Translations under genes and position numbers: made by a program
Origin: Stenotrophomonas raiganjensis (SeqCode)
GTDB taxonomy: Bacteria > Pseudomonadota > Gammaproteobacteria > Xanthomonadales > Xanthomonadaceae
Assembly: GCF_030658505.1 (NCBI RefSeq)
Contig: NZ_JAUTXR010000190.1
Location: 1 to 49,322 of the forward strand
Direction: 5' to 3'
DNA length: 49,322 nt
In this document: positions 8,937-16,507 of the stretch, one piece after another
Layout: the number at the start of each line of letters is the position of its first letter
How positions within the stretch are numbered: the first letter of the stretch is position 1
Notes under the pieces: generated by a model
The model's input: only the letters and a program-made list of their open reading frames with translations
Database searches by the model: none
Told to the model about the DNA's origin: nothing

Positions 8937-11783
8937 ATGAACGTTCGTAATCCCGCAGTGCGGTTCGGCTTGCTGCCGGCCGGCATCGCGCTGGCGCTGG
9001 CGCCGGCCTTTGCTTCGGCTCAGGAAGCAAAGGGCACCACCGACCTGGACCGCATTTCGGTCACCGGCTCGCGTATCCGTGGCGCCAACATGGAAACGCA
9101 GCAGCCGATCCTGACGATGACCCGTGAATCCCTGGAAAAGCAGGGCTTCTCGAGCGTCGCCGATGTGCTGGGCAACCTGACCTCGGCGGGTTCCCCGGCC
9201 ATCTCCCGTTCCGACTCGCTGTCGTCCGGCGAGAACGTGGGCGGCTACTACGTCAACATCCGCAACCTGGGCGCTTCGCGCACCCTGGTGCTGATGAACG
9301 GCAAGCGTCTCGGCGCGACCACCTCGGGCCTGCAGGACCTGAGCCAGATCCCGATGTCGGCTGTGGAGCGCATTGAAGTCCTGAAGGACGGTGCGTCTTC
9401 GATCTACGGCTCGGATGCGATTGCTGCCGTGGTCAACGTGATCACCCGCAAGAACTTCGATGGTGGCGAAGCCAACGTCTACGTCGGCCAGTACAGCGAT
9501 GGCGACGGTGACAACCAGCAGTACTCGATGACCCTCGGCGCGCGCGGCGAGCGCGGCAGCCTGACCCTGTCGGCCGAGTACTCGAAGATGGACCCGGTGT
9601 GGGCCAAGGACCGTTGGTACAGCCGTGATGGCGCCAAGGGCCCGAACTCGGTCGCCGCCGACGGCAGCCCGATCAGCCAGTTCGGCAGCTGGTGCAACCC
9701 GACCCAGGTCGATTGCTCCGACTCCAAGACCGCCGTGTGGAAGACCCTGAACCCGGGTGGCGATCCGAAGAACCCGAATGACTACCACGTCATGACCCCG
9801 GCGGAGTATGCAAACTCCAACGAGCAGATGACCCTGCTGACCGGTGTCAAGCGCAAGTCGCTGTACATCAACGGTACCTACGACTTCACCGATTCGATCA
9901 GCCTGAACACCGACGTGCTCTACAACGAGCGCCAGACGTTCCAGCAGATCGCAGGCTATCCGTTCCAGTCCAGCGCCTGGGAACAGCCGTTGGCCGCTGA
10001 CAGCGCGTTCAACCCGGTCGGCCAGGACGTGAATGTCCGTCGCCGCCTGTGGGAAGTGCCGCGCACCACCGACAGCCAGATGAAGACCCTGCGCTTTGCG
10101 CCGACCATCAGCGGCTTCTTCGAGTTGGGCGGCAAGACCTTTGACTGGGATGTCGGCGCACTGTGGAACCGCAACGAGACCATCAAGCGCAACCGTGGTG
10201 ACATGAGCCTGATCAGCGCCGAGCAGGCGATGGGCACCTCGTTCATCGATGCCGGTGGCGTTGCTCGTTGCGGCACCGCGGCCAAGCCGATCCTGGGCGA
10301 TTGCCGTCCGTGGAATCCGCTGCTGCCGTACGGTGTCAATGGCCCGGGCTCGCTGGCGAACCAGGAACTGCAGGACTTCCTGTTCCCGACCTACACCACC
10401 CGTGGTGAGACCAAGACCACCAGCTTCAGCGCCAACCTGGCCGGTTCGATCGTGACCCTGCCGGCCGGCGATCTGGGCTTTGCCCTGGGCGTCGAGCACC
10501 GCAAGGAAGAAGGCAACTACGTGCCGGACGCCTTTGCGCAGTCGGGCATGTCCACCGGCCTGGGCCAGAAGCCGACCAAGGGTCAGTACGACCTGAACGA
10601 AGTCTTCCTTGAGCTGAACGTGCCGATCCTGGCGGACAAGCCGTTCGCCAAGGAACTGACCCTGAACGTTGCCAGCCGCTACTCGGACTACAGCAACTTC
10701 GGTGGCACCACCAACAGCAAGTTCGGCCTGACCTGGCGTCCGCTGGACGAGCTGCTGGTCCGCGGCACCTATGCCGAGGGCTTCCGCGCTCCGACCATCA
10801 GTGATCTGTACGGCGGCCTGAGCTCGAGCTTCGAGCGTTACATCGATCCGTGCGCCGTGGGTGCTCCGGGTAGTGTTGCTGGCAACGCGGCCTGCTTGGC
10901 CGGCGGTGCTCCGGCCAACTACGTGCAGCTGGGCCAGGGCAACGTGCCGTGCGCCACCCTGCCGTGCCAGTCGGGTGACCAGTTCGTCTCGGGCGCCAAT
11001 CCGAACCTGAAGCCGGAAACCTCCAAGAGCACCACCTTCGGTGTGGTGTGGAGCCCGCGTTGGGTGCAGGGCCTGGACCTGTCGCTGGATTGGTACAAGT
11101 ACGAAATCAGCGACATGATCATCGATGACAGCGTCGATCGCATCCTGCGTGACTGCTACGTGCTGGGCAACTCCGCCCGTTGCGGCAGCGTGACCCGTGC
11201 GGCCGATGGCCACATCAGCGGCATCACCTACGGCACCGCCAACCTCGGCAAGATGAAGACCGAAGGTTACGACATCGGCGTCAAGTACCGCCTGCCGGAA
11301 CTGGCCATCGGCCAGTTCAACGTCGATTGGCAGACCAGCTACACCGCCAAGTACGATGAGCAGGCACAGAACAGCGCCGGCGACAACATCATGATGGGTC
11401 GCGTCGGTGAGTCCGGCGACACCACCGTGTTCCGCGTCCGTTCGAACCTGGGCATCAACTGGCAGTACGGCGATTTCGGTGTGAACTACACCGCGCGCTA
11501 CTACTCGGGCCTGCGTGAGTCGTGCATCTCGATCGGCTGCACCGATCCGGATCGCTACGCCTACGGTGAGAAGGCGCCGGTGCGTCGCACCGGTTCCAAC
11601 ACCTTCCACGATCTGCAGGTCAGCTGGAAGGCTCCGTGGGATGCCACCATCGCCCTCGGTGCGAACAATGTGTTCGCCCACAAGGGTCCGCTGATGTACT
11701 CGGCCCCGAACTCGAGCTTCGCCTACTACGGCGGCTTCGACGTCGGTCGCTTCCTGTACATGAAGTACACCCAGCGCTTCTGA
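8937..11783 (+). CDS. TonB-dependent outer-membrane receptor
   Basis: A 948-residue receptor that would import a substrate across the outer membrane using TonB energy. A signal peptide (MNVRNPAVRF to FASAQ, cleavage near residue 29) is followed by a TonB-box-like DRISVTGSRI, a plug domain (VNIRNLGASRTLVLMNGKRL, IERIEVLKDGASSIYGSDAI, then VVNVITRK) and a 22-strand-type barrel that ends with the usual C-terminal aromatic residue (YMKYTQRF). There is no STN domain, so surface signalling is not expected. GGAGAG lies just before the ATG at 8937; the open frame reaches 8715 but there overlaps the AraC gene. The substrate is unknown; the receptor subclass is common in Xanthomonads for plant or protein-derived nutrients. 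Confidence 0.93.
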   Translation: MNVRNPAVRFGLLPAGIALALAPAFASAQEAKGTTDLDRISVTGSRIRGANMETQQPILTMTRESLEKQGFSSVADVLGNLTSAGSPAISRSDSLSSGENVGGYYVNIRNLGASRTLVLMNGKRLGATTSGLQDLSQIPMSAVERIEVLKDGASSIYGSDAIAAVVNVITRKNFDGGEANVYVGQYSDGDGDNQQYSMTLGARGERGSLTLSAEYSKMDPVWAKDRWYSRDGAKGPNSVAADGSPISQFGSWCNPTQVDCSDSKTAVWKTLNPGGDPKNPNDYHVMTPAEYANSNEQMTLLTGVKRKSLYINGTYDFTDSISLNTDVLYNERQTFQQIAGYPFQSSAWEQPLAADSAFNPVGQDVNVRRRLWEVPRTTDSQMKTLRFAPTISGFFELGGKTFDWDVGALWNRNETIKRNRGDMSLISAEQAMGTSFIDAGGVARCGTAAKPILGDCRPWNPLLPYGVNGPGSLANQELQDFLFPTYTTRGETKTTSFSANLAGSIVTLPAGDLGFALGVEHRKEEGNYVPDAFAQSGMSTGLGQKPTKGQYDLNEVFLELNVPILADKPFAKELTLNVASRYSDYSNFGGTTNSKFGLTWRPLDELLVRGTYAEGFRAPTISDLYGGLSSSFERYIDPCAVGAPGSVAGNAACLAGGAPANYVQLGQGNVPCATLPCQSGDQFVSGANPNLKPETSKSTTFGVVWSPRWVQGLDLSLDWYKYEISDMIIDDSVDRILRDCYVLGNSARCGSVTRAADGHISGITYGTANLGKMKTEGYDIGVKYRLPELAIGQFNVDWQTSYTAKYDEQAQNSAGDNIMMGRVGESGDTTVFRVRSNLGINWQYGDFGVNYTARYYSGLRESCISIGCTDPDRYAYGEKAPVRRTGSNTFHDLQVSWKAPWDATIALGANNVFAHKGPLMYSAPNSSFAYYGGFDVGRFLYMKYTQRF

Positions 11784-11810
11784 TAGTTCGAAGTGCGATA
11801 GCAGTACCGG

Positions 11811-11843
11811 GAGGGCGGACCGCAAGGTCCGCCCTCTTTTTTT
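11811..11843 (+). terminator. Rho-independent terminator after the TonB receptor
   Basis: GAGGGCGGACC pairs with GGTCCGCCCTC around the loop GCAA and is followed by seven T. This is a textbook intrinsic terminator 27 bp after the receptor stop. Confidence 0.93.
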
Positions 11844-11954
11844 GTAGGGGAAGTCCGAAACATGTTGGAAGGTGAGCAGAGTCACGTTCTTGCCGTGTCG
11901 CAATCAACACAGTTGGAGGGTCCACTCACGGACACCCTGCACATGGAGAGAGAG

Positions 11955-12164
11955 ATGAAGAGCACGCTGTTGCACAAGCTGTCTGCCGCTGCACTGATCT
12001 ATGCGACGTTGGTTGGTGCGGTGTTCGCGCAGACCGGTGGTGTCTGTGGTGGCGGGCTGTACTGCGAGGAGCTGCGTCAGGAATGCCTGGCCGCAGGCAA
12101 GTCGAAGGTCCTGTGCGATCTACAGTATCGCCACTGCGTGCAGGACGCCTGCGGCGCGCGTTGA
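11955..12164 (+). CDS. Small secreted cysteine-rich protein
   Basis: A 69-residue open frame. The ATG at 11955 follows GGAGAGAG, a good ribosome site, and codes for a signal peptide (MKSTLLHKLS to GAVFA, cleavage near residue 26). The mature part of about 44 residues has six cysteines with spacing C-x5-C-x6-C-x9-C-x6-C-x4-C, enough for three disulfides. I do not recognise a family. It has its own GC hairpin downstream and is separated from the TonB receptor by a strong terminator, so it is probably a single-gene unit. The even cysteine number and signal peptide argue that it is real despite its size. Confidence 0.65.
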   Translation: MKSTLLHKLSAAALIYATLVGAVFAQTGGVCGGGLYCEELRQECLAAGKSKVLCDLQYRHCVQDACGAR

Positions 12165-12170
12165 TGCAGA

Positions 12171-12198
12171 AAGGGCGCGCCGTCAGGCGCGCCCCTTT
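12171..12198. terminator. Hairpin between the small Cys-rich gene and the HDOD gene
   Basis: GGGCGCGC and GCGCGCCC pair around a six-base loop, followed on the plus strand by CTTT and preceded by AAA. It lies between two convergent genes and can serve both. Confidence 0.7.
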
Positions 12199-12225
12199 GA
12201 GTTTCCCTGGGATGCCGGAGCGGGC

Positions 12226-13347
12226 TCAGGCGTCGCTCGGCACCAACCCCATCAACGCATTGGCATGCTCGCGCCACTGCGGCAGCTTGTTGAGCACACC
12301 TGCGCGCTGCAGGTATTCCTCATCCACCGGATCACCATTGACCAGCGCCAGTGCCACATGCACCGCACCGGTCACCCAGAAGCTGCGCGTATTGGCGCGC
12401 TGCGGCTGCAGGTGGAACGCCACCGCTTCGATGATCGGCATCGGCAGGCCCCACAGCCCCAGCAGGTAGGCACCGGCTTCGGCATGGCCCGGGCGGGTGT
12501 CACCGGCCAGCGACGGCTCGCCGCGCTCGTTGCGCACGCCGGGCAGCAGCAGGCCGATGTCGGCCAGCAGTGCGGCGGTGGCGCCCAGTTCGGCACTGGA
12601 TTCGGGCAGCAGGCGCGCAGCCAGGCGTGAAGCGAGCAGGGCACGCTGCTGCAGCGAGTTGCGTTCGGCAATGGACAGCGTGGGTGCGGAAAACACTTCG
12701 CTGGCCAGCACCAGGTCGCGCAGCGTCGACAGCCCCAGCCGGGTCACGGCGGTACGCAGGTCGGCGATGGTGCGGCCCTGGCTGAAGAACGCCGAGTTCG
12801 ACAGCTGCAGCACCTTGGCCGCGATTGCCGGATCAGCGGCCACCAGCTTGGCTACATCGGCGCTGTCGGCGTCGTCGTCATGCTCCAGTGCCTGGGTCAG
12901 GCTCAGGTAGAGGTGCGGCGGCGAGGGCAGCTTCTCGATACGGCCGATGGCGTCGCGCAGGCGCGGGCTGTCCAGCACTTCCCGCAGCTCTTCCAGGCTG
13001 GTCAGTGCTTCCAGCAGTACTTCCGGCGCCAGTGGCAAGGGCAGGAAACGGTGGGCCACACCGATCAGGCGAGCCGGCGGTGGTCGGTTGCCATGCTGGG
13101 CATCGACCAGCGCGATTCGGATGGTCTCCGGGCGCAAGGTCCGGATCTGGCCGAGCAGCGTGGTGGCATTGAGGTCCGGCAGCTGCGGGCAGACGATCAC
13201 CGCATCCACGCCCTGCGTGGCCACTGCGGTCATCGCAGTCTGGCCATCGGTGGCGGTCAGCGGCTGCCAGTCTTCCCCAAGATCGGCAATGAATTCGGTC
13301 AGCTCAGCCGGCAGGCTGGCTGCATCCCCAACAAGCAGAATACGCAC
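12226..13347 (-). CDS. Receiver-like and HDOD domain signalling protein
   Basis: A 373-residue cytoplasmic protein. Residues 1-115 look like a response-regulator receiver (VRILLVGD at the start, VDAVIVCPQLPD in the middle, IRIALVD later); the usual phospho-acceptor Asp region reads CPQLPD, so phosphorylation is uncertain. Residues about 150-340 are an HDOD domain, with KLVAADPAIAAKVLQLSNSA and the LADIGLLLPGV block. HDOD proteins signal in motility, stress and cyclic-di-GMP networks. I place the start at the GTG at 13347 (VRILLVGD), preceded by AGGGGA; the open frame continues to 13476 with a low-complexity basic leader that looks untranslated. It stands alone. Confidence 0.82.
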   Translation of the reverse strand: MRILLVGDAASLPAELTEFIADLGEDWQPLTATDGQTAMTAVATQGVDAVIVCPQLPDLNATTLLGQIRTLRPETIRIALVDAQHGNRPPPARLIGVAHRFLPLPLAPEVLLEALTSLEELREVLDSPRLRDAIGRIEKLPSPPHLYLSLTQALEHDDDADSADVAKLVAADPAIAAKVLQLSNSAFFSQGRTIADLRTAVTRLGLSTLRDLVLASEVFSAPTLSIAERNSLQQRALLASRLAARLLPESSAELGATAALLADIGLLLPGVRNERGEPSLAGDTRPGHAEAGAYLLGLWGLPMPIIEAVAFHLQPQRANTRSFWVTGAVHVALALVNGDPVDEEYLQRAGVLNKLPQWREHANALMGLVPSDA

Positions 13348-13498
13348 GACACATTCCCCTGGCTGTCTCGACGATGGATGTCGATGACGTGTGAAGTGAC
13401 GCAATTTACCTAATACTGCGGCACGTGTGATGTGCCGTCGTCGTGAAACGTGACCCGCATCGCTCCGGCAGGGCATGCCGGAGCGATCCGGTTCAGGC

Positions 13499-14035
13499 TC
13501 AGGCCTTGCTGTCGAGATGGCGCTGGTGCGCCTCGATCAGGATCTGCTTGGCCTCAGCGGCGCCGCCCCAACCGTCCAGCTTGACCCACTTGCCCTTCTC
13601 CAGGTCCTTGTAGTGCTCGAAGAAGTGGCCGATGCGCTCCAGCCAGTGGCTGGACACCTGGGCGATGTCTTCGACGTGGGCGTAGCCGCTGAAGATCTTC
13701 GACACCGGCACGGCCAGGATCTTCTCGTCGCTGCCTGCCTCATCGCTCATCTTCAGCACGCCGACCGGACGGCAGCGCACGACCGAGCCCGGCACCAGCG
13801 GCAGCGGCAGCACCACCAGCACGTCGGCCGGGTCGCCATCGCCGCACAGGGTGCTCGGCACGTAGCCGTAGTTGCAGGGGTAGCGCATCGGGGTCGACAG
13901 GATGCGGTCGACGAAGATCGCGCCGGTTTCCTTGTCCACTTCGTACTTCACCGGCTCCGAGTCCTTCGGGATCTCGATGATGACGTTGATTTCTTCCGGC
14001 GGGTTCTTGCCGGGCGAGACGAGTTCCAGGCCCAT
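13499..14035 (-). CDS. ppa: Inorganic pyrophosphatase (soluble, family I)
   Basis: A 178-residue enzyme that hydrolyses PPi to two phosphates in the cytoplasm. The family I active-site sequence DGDPADVLVV is present, with VKYEVDKETGAIFVDRI, YPCNYGYVP and a C-terminal KWVKLDGW. Length matches the bacterial family exactly with the ATG at 14035 (MGLELVSPGK), preceded by GGAG; the longer open frame upstream is a shadow of the opposite gene. The window also holds a membrane H+-pyrophosphatase and a PPi-dependent phosphofructokinase. Confidence 0.97.
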   Translation of the reverse strand: MGLELVSPGKNPPEEINVIIEIPKDSEPVKYEVDKETGAIFVDRILSTPMRYPCNYGYVPSTLCGDGDPADVLVVLPLPLVPGSVVRCRPVGVLKMSDEAGSDEKILAVPVSKIFSGYAHVEDIAQVSSHWLERIGHFFEHYKDLEKGKWVKLDGWGGAAEAKQILIEAHQRHLDSKA

Positions 14036-14218
14036 GATCGTGCTCCAGGTGGGGGATATAGACGGATAGCCCCCCATTTTATGCCTTTGCCGGGCGCTGT
14101 GCAGGGGAGGGGGCTGACGGCCAGGTAGGGCAGCCGCCCACGCGGCAGGCCGGGGTTGGCTGATGGGGCTGACCGCTGCGCAGGCGCAGGCTGGTTGCAC
14201 CTTCCCGAGGAGTCCGCC

Positions 14219-14692
14219 ATGAAAATGCCTGCCCTGCCGATCGGCTTGTCCTGCCTGCTGCTGGTCGCGCCTTCCGCCCAGGCCTTCCCCTATGTCGATC
14301 TGATCGACTACCCGCAGCAGGAAGCCAACTGGGACCGCTTCTTTGCCCTTGAGGGGCGTCTGCAGCATGGCTTCGACGGCATCTGCGGGGACACCTTCTG
14401 CGAGGGCGAGTACAGCGACATCCGCGCCCTGCGCCTGCGCTGCTCGGTGGATGCGGTACGTGGCACCGTCCGTGAATGCCTGTGGGCATTTGCCGCCAGC
14501 GATCTGGAGGTCTCCCGGCAGGACGGGGCGATCGAGGCCCGACAGCCGAGCTGGCTGTGCCGGTTGCCACTGGCGGAGGGAACCCCGGTGGAGGCGTTCC
14601 ATGCGGCCCTCGCCGCGCGCAATCCGCTGCACGACCCGCTGCCAGGCACGTCCCTGAGCGTCTACGACGGGCTGACCGAGTGCATTCATTGA
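14219..14692 (+). CDS. Secreted hypothetical protein
   Basis: A 157-residue protein with a clear signal peptide (MKMPALPIGL to APSAQA, cleavage near residue 22). The mature part contains at least six cysteines (ICGDTFC, LRCSV, RECLW, WLCRL, ECIH), so a disulfide-bonded periplasmic fold is likely. GAGGAG precedes the ATG at 14219. I do not recognise a family. It lies just upstream of the ECF sigma gene, but the Fur-like palindrome between them suggests separate units. Confidence 0.75.
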   Translation: MKMPALPIGLSCLLLVAPSAQAFPYVDLIDYPQQEANWDRFFALEGRLQHGFDGICGDTFCEGEYSDIRALRLRCSVDAVRGTVRECLWAFAASDLEVSRQDGAIEARQPSWLCRLPLAEGTPVEAFHAALAARNPLHDPLPGTSLSVYDGLTECIH

Positions 14693-14715
14693 TGCGAACG
14701 TGACTGATTCGCATT
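14692..14715. promoter_or_regulatory. Possible Fur box upstream of the ECF sigma gene
   Basis: ATGCGAA and TTCGCATT form an interrupted inverted repeat (centre GTGACTGA). Aligned to the 19-bp Fur consensus it matches in the outer half-sites. It sits 50 bp before the sigma-factor start, where iron control of a FecI-type gene is expected. The match is partial. Confidence 0.5.
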
Positions 14716-14764
14716 AACGGAGTAGCATGCGCGGCGCCTTCTGTCTGTCGTACCGGTTCCGCGC

Positions 14765-15265
14765 ATGCCCTCCAATGCCGCCTCCCTGACCGAACTGCTG
14801 ATCCGCGAGCGGCCTGCGCTGCTACGCCGTGTGCAGCGCATCCTCGGTGGCGACAACGGCGCCGAGGACGTGATCCAGGCGGTGTGGTTCAAGGCACGTG
14901 GCGTCGATGACCGCCAGGCCATCGACAATCCGCGTGCCTACCTGTACCGGCTGGCCGCCAACCTGGCCACCGACCACGGCCGCGAATCGACCCGGCGCAA
15001 CCGCCTGCTGGCCGACCACTACCTGTGGGGAGCGGACGAGGTCATCTCGACCGAGGAACAGGCCATGGCCCAGGACGAGCTGCAGCGTGTGCTGGATGCG
15101 GCCGGACACCTGCCGGAGCCGACCCGCACCATCTTCCGGCTCAACCGCCTGCAGGGGCTGACACAGGCCGAGATCGCCCGCCGCCTCGGGGTGTCGGTGA
15201 CCACCGTCGAGAACCATGTGCGCACCGCGCTGCAACGCCTGGCCTGGGCGCGCAGCGGCCGATGA
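14765..15265 (+). CDS. ECF sigma factor, FecI-like
   Basis: A 166-residue sigma-70 family factor of the iron-starvation (FecI) group. Region 2 reads AEDVIQAVWFKARG and NPRAYLYRLAANLATDHGRE (about residues 37-80). Region 4 reads LPEPTRTIFRLNRLQGLTQA then EIARRLGVSVTTVENHVRTA (about 115-155). FecI-type factors direct transcription of a neighbouring TonB receptor when a ligand is bound. The order here, sigma, FecR-like anti-sigma, STN-receptor, is the classic set. A Fur-like palindrome lies upstream. The ATG at 14765 is the first in frame. Confidence 0.93.
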   Translation: MPSNAASLTELLIRERPALLRRVQRILGGDNGAEDVIQAVWFKARGVDDRQAIDNPRAYLYRLAANLATDHGRESTRRNRLLADHYLWGADEVISTEEQAMAQDELQRVLDAAGHLPEPTRTIFRLNRLQGLTQAEIARRLGVSVTTVENHVRTALQRLAWARSGR

Positions 15266-15369
15266 TCGCCCCGGCTTGGGGCTGGCCCTCGCTGAAACGT
15301 CTTGATCACTGGACCGTGGATGCGGTCTAGTTCCCCCGCCCGCGCTTGAATGCGCCTGTCCGCCAGCCG

Positions 15370-16305
15370 ATGAGCCCGCCGAACACGCTGCCCGCCGCCA
15401 ATGACGATGCCCTGGCCGAACAGGCCCGGGGCTGGATTGCGTGGCTGGCCTCGGGTGACATCGGTGAGGGGCGCATGCGCGAGTTCGAGCGCTGGCTGGC
15501 ACAGCCAGGGCATCGCCGGGCCTTTGAGCACGAGCGCATGCTGTGGCGCAGTGTCGGGCCGTGCCCGCAGGCCGAGCCGGTCGAACGCACTCGTCCGCGC
15601 CGATGGCGCTGGGCGATGGCTGCGGCGGCCGCGCTGGCGATGCTCGTGGCTTGGCCGGAAGCCTGGTTGCGCCTGCAGGCCGACCATCGCAGCACGCACG
15701 TCGTGCAGAACGTACGGTTGCCCGATGGAAGCCGCGCGGTGCTGGATGCCGACACTGCGATCGCTGTGCGCTTCGATGCGGATGCCCGCGAGATCGAACT
15801 GCTGCGCGGGCGCGCCTGGTTCGAGGTCAGCCCGGATGCGCAGCGGCGTTTCAGTGTGCGTGCGGGCAATGGCGTGATCGAGGACATCTCCACGGCCTTC
15901 AGCGTGGAGCGCAGCAATACCCAGGTGGAAGCCCAGGTCGAGCAGGGCAGGGTACGCGTGGCCAGCCCATCCGACGGTGGCTGGACGTATCTGCAGGCAG
16001 GCCAGCGTGCCATCTATGGCGAACACAGTGGCGTGATGCGCCTGCCGGATGTGGCGGCCGGCAGTGTGGGCGCGTGGCGACAGGGCGAACTGCTGCTGGA
16101 ACAGGCCAGCGTCGCCGACGCCGTGCAATGGGTGGGGCGCTATCGCGCTGGCCCGACGTTCGTGCGCGGTGATCTGTCACGACTGCCTGCAGTGAGTGCC
16201 GCATTGCGCATCGACCGCCCGGAACAGGCGCTGGATGCACTGGCTGCAACAGCAGGTCTGCAGGTCACCCGCCTGCCGCTCGGCGTCGCCATCATCCACC
16301 CGTAG
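15370..16305 (+). CDS. FecR-like anti-sigma factor / sensor
   Basis: A 311-residue inner-membrane protein that passes the signal from the outer-membrane receptor to the sigma factor. The N-terminal DUF4880 part (ALAEQARGWIAWLASGD, then REFERWLAQPGHRRAFE) is followed by one membrane span near residues 80-97 (WAMAAAAALAMLVAW) and a periplasmic FecR domain (VRLPDGSRAVLDADTAIAV, LLRGRAWFEV, TAFSVE, LQAGQRA). A secretin/STN-like short domain ends the protein. The start is taken at the ATG at 15370; a TTG eight codons upstream is possible and neither has a clear ribosome site. The stop codon TAG lies inside the GTAG end of a REP palindrome. Confidence 0.9.
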   Translation: MSPPNTLPAANDDALAEQARGWIAWLASGDIGEGRMREFERWLAQPGHRRAFEHERMLWRSVGPCPQAEPVERTRPRRWRWAMAAAAALAMLVAWPEAWLRLQADHRSTHVVQNVRLPDGSRAVLDADTAIAVRFDADAREIELLRGRAWFEVSPDAQRRFSVRAGNGVIEDISTAFSVERSNTQVEAQVEQGRVRVASPSDGGWTYLQAGQRAIYGEHSGVMRLPDVAAGSVGAWRQGELLLEQASVADAVQWVGRYRAGPTFVRGDLSRLPAVSAALRIDRPEQALDALAATAGLQVTRLPLGVAIIHP

Positions 16306-16325
16306 ATCCACGCCATGCGTGGATG
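16302..16325. repeat. GTAG-type REP overlapping the FecR stop
   Basis: GTAGATCCACGCCATGCGTGG forms a hairpin whose first four bases overlap the TAG stop (16303-16305) of the anti-sigma gene. The remaining gap to the receptor (16326-16507) contains a partial second palindrome (GTGCCGACCAACGGTCG, 16338-16354) and no gene. Confidence 0.8.
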
Positions 16326-16507
16326 ATCATCGCCTCTGTGCCGACCAACGGTCGCCCCCCGCCGCGACCGCGAATCGCTCTTGGGGTTGCCGCGCGCCCA
16401 ACCGTCTTACCCCGCGAACGTACCCGCCGCCGCCAGTACGTCGCCGTGTCCGCCTGTGTTGCGGATGACGCCGCGCCCGCGGCACCGATTACCTGACAGG
16501 TTCCCCC

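Noticed and set aside
8913..11903. 996-residue open frame antisense to the TonB receptor
   Set aside because: It mirrors the receptor gene over its full length, is Val/Ala/Gly/Arg-rich without motifs, and arises from the codon bias of a high-GC gene. The sense frame has a signal peptide, plug and barrel motifs.
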